DNA of 22,517 bases from Amoeboaphelidium occidentale (Eukaryota; Aphelidiomycota; Aphelidea). Under the pieces are notes generated by a model. It searched no databases and was not told the DNA's origin. It worked only from the letters and a program-made list of their open reading frames with translations. Positions within the stretch are counted from its first letter, which is position 1; every line of letters begins with the position of its first letter. Location of the stretch: positions 1-22,517 of the forward strand of contig JALGPX010000153.1 in the NCBI GenBank assembly GCA_023515795.1. The letters run 5' to 3'. This document shows positions 17,460 to 22,517 of this stretch, one piece after another. Made by a program: the position numbers and the translations under genes.

Positions 17460-20400
17460 TTACAAAGTAATCTTTAATGTCATGATCTGGAATGGTTTGA
17501 TTTCCAAGTTGACTCCATTGTTCCAGGAGTACTCCTTCACAACTTCTTCCTCCAACAAGTTAACTTCTTTGACAGTTCTAATGCCAGGCAAACTTGAAGC
17601 TAAGCGGAAACTTCCACGACCTCCATAAGCTTCATACAATCTGACGATAACCTCTTTTGTGTCCTCGGCTTTCTTCACCGTGTCAATAATAACATTAGGT
17701 GCCGATGACTGGAAGAAAGGTCCAGCAATAGGATCGCTCATAACTTCTGGTTTAGGAACAAGACGATTCAACAAGTCTACGTTGAATTTTAAACCTTCAT
17801 GGACCACAGCAGATTCAGCAAAAGTTCCCTTATGAGGATACAGCGCATATTTAAACTCGTGGTGTCCTATAAAATTAGCATCAGAATTATTTTAAAAAAC
17901 TTACCGATATCGCAGTTTGCATCAGGCGCCTTTGGGGCTCTCAACAAACTCAGACGCATAACATTTCCATGTGTTGCATAACCATACTTGCAATCATTCA
18001 ACAATGCAACTCCATAACCATATTCCGACAAATCAGCAAACTTGTGACCGCAAACTTCAAACTTGGCCAAATCCCATGAGGTATTGTAATGTGTAGGTCT
18101 CTGAACCCAACCGAAAGCAGTTTCGTAAGTTGCATAGTCAGACTGAATGTTGAATGGAAACTCGACTTTCAAAAATTTACGGTTCTCATTCCAGTCTACA
18201 GAAGTTGTGAAGTCAAGACGAGGAGAGATGCTGGAAAGCGAAATCACTTGTCTCAACTTACTTGTTGGACTCAAATTGATCTCAAGCAATAAAGATACTC
18301 TCACAGGACCCTTTTCATACACAGACACTTTTCCAACTCCAACACCAAAAGATTTCTCCAAGTGATAAACTTCGACATCCCAAGCGTCCCAAAATAATGG
18401 GACATCATCAAAAATCCTGAAAGCGTTTCCCAAGCTTCCTTCAGCAATAACTTGGCGACTATTGATTTTGTCGTGAAACGATTTCAATTGACCCTGTTCA
18501 GTGAAAACAGCACGAACATAATAATTCTCAAGAGTGAACAATCCATCGCTTACCGAAACTTCAGCTGGAACAATGTTTTCTTTCTTGAGCTGGTGGACTT
18601 GAACACATAACGGTTTAGTCTCAACGATCACAAGACCCTTGTTCCCTTCGGCTGTAACTTGAGAGAAACCTAATTCATTGGCTTTCACGCCTTCAGGCAA
18701 ATCAACTTCAATGACCTCTTTTCTTGCGAAACCCAAACTATTGAAGGTACTGAGTACTAAGTCCGCTTTTTTAAATCTGTTCAAAGCGTTCTTCATTAAA
18801 GTCCCGTAATATCCAAAGCAGCATACATCAAATAATTCGATAGATTCTTCTGCCAAGTATACAGGATCTGGTTTTGAAGACTTATTGTTGACAAAACTTT
18901 TAGATAAAACTTGCTCGAATGCCTTCTCCATTAAGTCTTTTCCTTTCTCTTCGATCATTTTATAATCTGCAGTTGAGTCTTTGTAGACCTGTTCAATCGA
19001 AGATCCTGGTAAAATATCATGGAATTGATTCAATAAGAACAACTTCCACAGACGGTCAAGTTCTTCCTTTGGATACTTTTCAAAAGTGTTGGAACTTGCA
19101 AGAAGGATCTCAATTTCACGCAACAGAACTTCTAACTTTCTGTTGTATCTCTTATTCAAAGCTTGACTTGTATATGTTCCACGATGCAATTCAAAATACA
19201 ATTCTCCTTTCCATTCAGTTAATCCACCGCTTCCGTTCTTGCCACTGTTCGTTTCAAGGCGATTGAAAAAATCATCTGGATGACCATAGTCGATCTTTGC
19301 CAAGCCTTGAACATCCTTTAATCTTGAGACTCGCTCAATCATTGCTTCTGTTGGACCACCGCCTCCATCACCATTACCGAATAAGAACAAACTCTCATTG
19401 CTGTAGCACTTATCTTTGTTATTCTTTACACAATGAACAAACTCACGAACTTCTGCTTGGGAAGTGTAGCTATCAGCAGGAGGAAAATGTGTCAATACTT
19501 TAGAACCATCTAATCCAACCCAGTAGAAAGTGTTGTTTGGAAACTTATTAATGTTGTTCCACGACAGCTTTTGGGTCAAGAAGTATTTCATGCCACTCAG
19601 TCTAACAATTTGTGGTAACTGTGCAGAGTAACCAAAAGTATCAGGAAGCCAGAATACAATAGGCAGGACACCAAAGTGTTTCTTGTAGTAACGCTGACCA
19701 TACAGGAATTGACGAACCAATGACTCTCCAGATGGGACATTACAATCCATTTCTACCCACGTGCCGCCAATTGGAATAAACTGTCCTGTTTTCACATATT
19801 TCTTAAGTTCCTCAAACAACAACGGATAATGTTCCTCTACCCATTCGAATTGCTGAGCTTGAGAACAGGCAAACTTGAATTCAGGATAGCGCTTCATAAA
19901 GCCTATTTGCGTGCTCCAAGATCTAGCACACTTTCTAATAGTTTCAGCGACAGGCCACAACCAAGCAGAATCGATATGACACATTGATATTGCAGTAATT
20001 GAATGCGTAGAATTTCCTTTCTGTGCCAAGAACTTACCAGATATCTTCAAGCATTCTTCAATAGATGCTTGATCACGCATGAAAGCATTAACGATACTGT
20101 TTGCACAAACCAAAGCATCATTGCCTTCTTGCGACTGTTCAGGCAATTCTTTAGCAATGCCTCGAATTATCTCAAAGTCCCTAAATAGCTTGTGTGCTTG
20201 TTCATTAATAACATTCAATTCCACAGACTTCAAAGTGAAGAAGCGATCAGTCTGCGGTGGGTTGATATCATTACCAAGACCAACACCAAACATCCCGTTA
20301 TTGGCCATTTCCAAGTAAAACTCAAACTTTTCTCCGCCTGCAGCTCTGAAAGATAACGGATAGTTAACACGCCTATTGAAACCACCACCTCCGGTCATTC

Positions 20401-20758
20401 CCTGAAGTGGTTTTCCTTCGGTGCTCCATACCATGACCTCATTGTCGCAATCGAAGACAAAATCCACACGCTCGCCAGCAAAGTTCTTGGGAATAGTCAA
20501 AGTAACATGAAACCAAACTGTTGACCATGACGGACCAAATGAGTCGCCTTTCTTGGCTGGTTTAAAATGAGACTTTTTACTCAGGGCTTTATCAAACGGA
20601 ATCCTTTTCAGATCTGGAACAGAGTACGCTAGCAATTGGATAGATTCCTCTGACTTTGCCTTTACCAGCAAAGAGCACAAGTTAACATCACTGAAGTAGT
20701 TTTGATCAGTGAACTTGTCCAGTCTCTCTAATGTAATTCCTCTGTGAAACTTTTGCAT
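17460..20758 (-). CDS. AMS1: GH38 alpha-mannosidase, AMS1/MAN2C1 type
   Basis: Two exons are read: 20758-17905 and 17866-17460, joined across a 38-nt phase-1 intron (gtaagt...atag), giving 1086 aa; yeast Ams1 is about 1083. It hydrolyses alpha-linked mannose from free oligosaccharides. In yeast it acts in the vacuole after selective autophagy (Cvt pathway), while animal MAN2C1 is cytosolic. There is no signal peptide, as expected for either. The GH38 zinc and catalytic residues are visible: CHIDSAWLW (His261, Asp263), FWLPDTFGYS with nucleophile Asp373, and NQFHDILPGSS (His580). The N-terminal Ams1-type beta domain and the C-terminal beta domains follow, and the join reads DANCDIG to HHEFKYALYPHKG, a conserved stretch. 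It is expected to be functional. SHMT lies upstream on the same strand with 90 bp between its stop and this start. Confidence 0.95.
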
Positions 20759-20839
20759 GTTGCTTTCTTAGTTGTTTGAAACTTTTGTCGCAAGAAATAA
20801 TCCCACGATATGCTTCGAAGATAAAGTCGATTCCGTCAT

Positions 20840-20845
20840 TTTATT
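20840..20845 (-). terminator. Poly(A) signal AATAAA, SHMT gene
   Basis: The plus strand reads tttatt. The minus-strand AATAAA begins 3 nt after the SHMT stop (20851-20849). It lies within the 90-bp gap that must also hold the mannosidase promoter. Confidence 0.5.
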
Positions 20846-20848
20846 AGA

Positions 20849-22305
20849 TTACAGCAATCCTTCCACAGAAAATCCAGGCATAGGGAAAGTTCTTGCAAAA
20901 GTTTCAACCTTCTTCTTCAACGATTCCAGTTCAGTTTTAATTTCAGGAGTTTCCAAAGCTGTAACAAAGTCCTTAATCATTTTGCTTCCTGCCTTTTCTT
21001 GAACCTTCAAAGCAATCTTGACAGCTTCATCCAGAGCGTTGGCGACTTGTTGCATATCAGTTTCCTTGAATGAACGCGAAGTCAAAGCAGAGGTACCCAA
21101 ACGAACACCACCAGGTGACAAAGCACTAACATCCCCATGGACAGCGTTTTTGTTGACTGTAATATGCACTTCGTCACAAATACGCTCGTACTTGCTTCCT
21201 GTCAAGCCAACAGGACGCAGATCCCACAAAACAATGTGGTTATCAGTGCCATCAGTAACTAGTTTGTACCCCTTTTGTTTCAATGCTTCAGCCAAAGCTC
21301 TTGCGTTTGATACAACTTGCTTTGCGTAGCTCTTGAACTCAGGACTACCTGCATGCTTCATAGCGACAGCAATACCAGCAATTGTATTATTGTGCGGACC
21401 ACCTTGACAGCCAGGGAAAACAGCCTGGTTAACCTTGCTCTCAAAGTCTGTAGGCTTTCCGTCTCTTCCGACTTTTCTGAAGAAAATCACACCAGCTCTT
21501 GGACCACGCAGAGTCTTGTGTGTGGTAGTGGTAACAAAATCGCAAACATCAAATGGACTCTTGACAACACCAGCAGCAACAAGTCCTGAAATATGTGCCA
21601 TATCACACATCAAGTAAGCACCAGCCTCATCAGCAATTTTTCTGTAACGGTCATATTCGAAATCACGAGGGTAAGCAGAAGCACCACAAATGATCATCTT
21701 TGGACGGAACAGAGCAACATTCTTCTGCAAAGTGTCATAATCAATGTAGCCTGTCTTCATGTCGACCTGGTAAGGCATGGACTCGAAGAAGACGGATGTT
21801 GCACTGATCTTCTTCTTGGCTGTTTGATAGCCGTGCGTTAAGTGACCACCAGAAGGCAAGTCCAAACCCATAATACGGTCATGCGGCTGCAAAACACCAG
21901 TAAACAAGGCAAAGTTAGCAGGCGAGCCAGAATAAGGCTGCACATTAACACCCCAAACATTAGGGTCCAAGTTAAACGCTTTCAAAGCTCTTTCACGGCA
22001 AATGTTTTCGACCTGATCGATAAACTCATTACCACCATAGTAACGAGCGCCAGGAAGACCTTCAGAGTACTTGTTTGTCAAACAGGAGCCATTAGCTTCC
22101 ATAACAGATTCAGAGGTAAAGTTCTCGCTCGCGATGAGCTCAAGGCCAGACCACTGGCGAACCTTTTCCTTTTGGATGAGGTCATAGATTTCTGGGTCAT
22201 CCTGCTTAAGTGGTGTGTTTAAGCATTTGTTCTAAAGAAAGTTAATAAGAGACATTTACTAAGGCATTTTACCCAAGAGTCAATGACATGTTCTTGTGTA
22301 ACCAT
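20849..22305 (-). CDS. SHMT: Serine hydroxymethyltransferase, cytosolic type
   Basis: Two exons are read: 22305-22273 (11 codons, [11 protein letters not shown]) and 22231-20849, joined across a 41-nt phase-0 intron (gtaaaa...ttag), giving 471 aa, the usual length. This PLP enzyme interconverts serine plus tetrahydrofolate with glycine plus 5,10-methylene-THF, feeding one-carbon units to purine, thymidylate and methionine synthesis. Family motifs are all present: [20 protein letters not shown] across the exon-2 start region, [54 protein letters not shown] with the PLP lysine near residue 250, [12 protein letters not shown], and [14 protein letters not shown]. No mitochondrial presequence precedes the first ATG, so the cytosolic isoform is inferred; a mitochondrial paralogue may exist elsewhere. 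Confidence 0.96.
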
Positions 22306-22425
22306 TTTCAATTCGTTTGGCAAAAAGATCATTGCGCAATTCTGTTTGGACAAGTTTGACGCCACTTCAGCTTGAATAATGCAAACACTTCATAAGACAT
22401 AAATTTAAACATAAAACACGAAAGT
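22306..22425. promoter_or_regulatory. SHMT upstream region
   Basis: These 120 bp separate the SHMT start from the stop of the next minus-strand gene and must hold the SHMT promoter. They include AT-rich sequence (aaatttaaacataaaac, about 22401-22417). No motif was assigned. Confidence 0.4.
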
Positions 22426-22517
22426 CTATTTATCAGCAATCTTGTTATAAACCTCCTGGAAAGTGGCACATGGCTTGTGACATTGAATGTAAGCGATTTC
22501 TAAGTTTGATGGCACGC
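22426..22517 (-). CDS. C-terminal end of an unidentified protein (partial)
   Basis: A minus-strand frame is open from the window edge to TAG at 22428-22426, 29 codons. It reads VPSNLEIAYIQCHKPC and then ATFQEVYNKIADK. The composition is protein-like, with a C-H-K-P-C motif that could be a disulfide or metal site. The 5' part lies outside the window and I do not recognise the family. The 120-bp gap to SHMT matches the spacing of real genes here. Confidence 0.45.
   Translation of the reverse strand, partial: VPSNLEIAYIQCHKPCATFQEVYNKIADK

Noticed and set aside
1-22517. CRISPR arrays, insertion sequences, terminal inverted repeats, prophage or viral genes.
   Set aside because: No regularly spaced repeats, transposase motifs or long terminal repeats were seen on reading; the content is ordinary eukaryotic nuclear genes.

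Overview
The window is nuclear DNA from a eukaryote with a very compact genome. Eight complete conserved eukaryotic genes lie almost end to end. Eleven well-supported introns are all tiny (31-47 nt, GT...AG), and intergenic gaps are often 17-120 nt. All three stop codons are used normally, so the genetic code looks standard. The gene set (SET5/SMYD5-type SET protein, NatB auxiliary subunit, xanthine dehydrogenase, ARPC1, SmgGDS-like armadillo protein, AMS1-type alpha-mannosidase of 1086 aa, cytosolic SHMT) and the short introns best fit a fungus. An early-diverging lineage is my guess; an amoeboid protist is not excluded. The species cannot be named from the sequence.

Layout. 1-112: possible last exon of an upstream gene, overlapping the next start. 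81-1235 (+): SET/MYND-like lysine methyltransferase. 1275-3776 (+): NAA25/MDM20 in four exons. 3794-7851 (-): xanthine dehydrogenase in three exons. 8054-9070 (-): F-box protein with a SAP-like segment. 9191-10399 (+): Arp2/3 subunit ARPC1 in three exons, sharing a 120-bp divergent promoter with the F-box gene. 10648-11600 (-): proline-rich protein in three exons.

11601-15666 is the loosest, most accessory-like part. It holds about 800 bp without a firm gene, a low-complexity basic protein (12402-13160, -), an unrecognised 87-aa basic protein (13291-13554, -), a possible 60-aa two-exon gene (13975-14210, +), and a P-loop NTPase reading frame broken by two in-frame stops (14227-15423, +). After it the conserved order resumes: SmgGDS-like protein (15667-17397, +), AMS1-type alpha-mannosidase (17460-20758, -), SHMT (20849-22305, -) and the 3' end of another minus-strand gene (22426 to the window edge).

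The conserved genes are housekeeping genes of unrelated pathways (N-terminal acetylation, purine breakdown, actin nucleation, GTPase regulation, glycan turnover, one-carbon metabolism) and show no operon-like logic. The most interesting signals are the broken P-loop gene, AATAAA signals at or overlapping stop codons, the tiny introns whose lengths are mostly not multiples of three, and several small unrecognised proteins between 11.6 and 14.3 kb.
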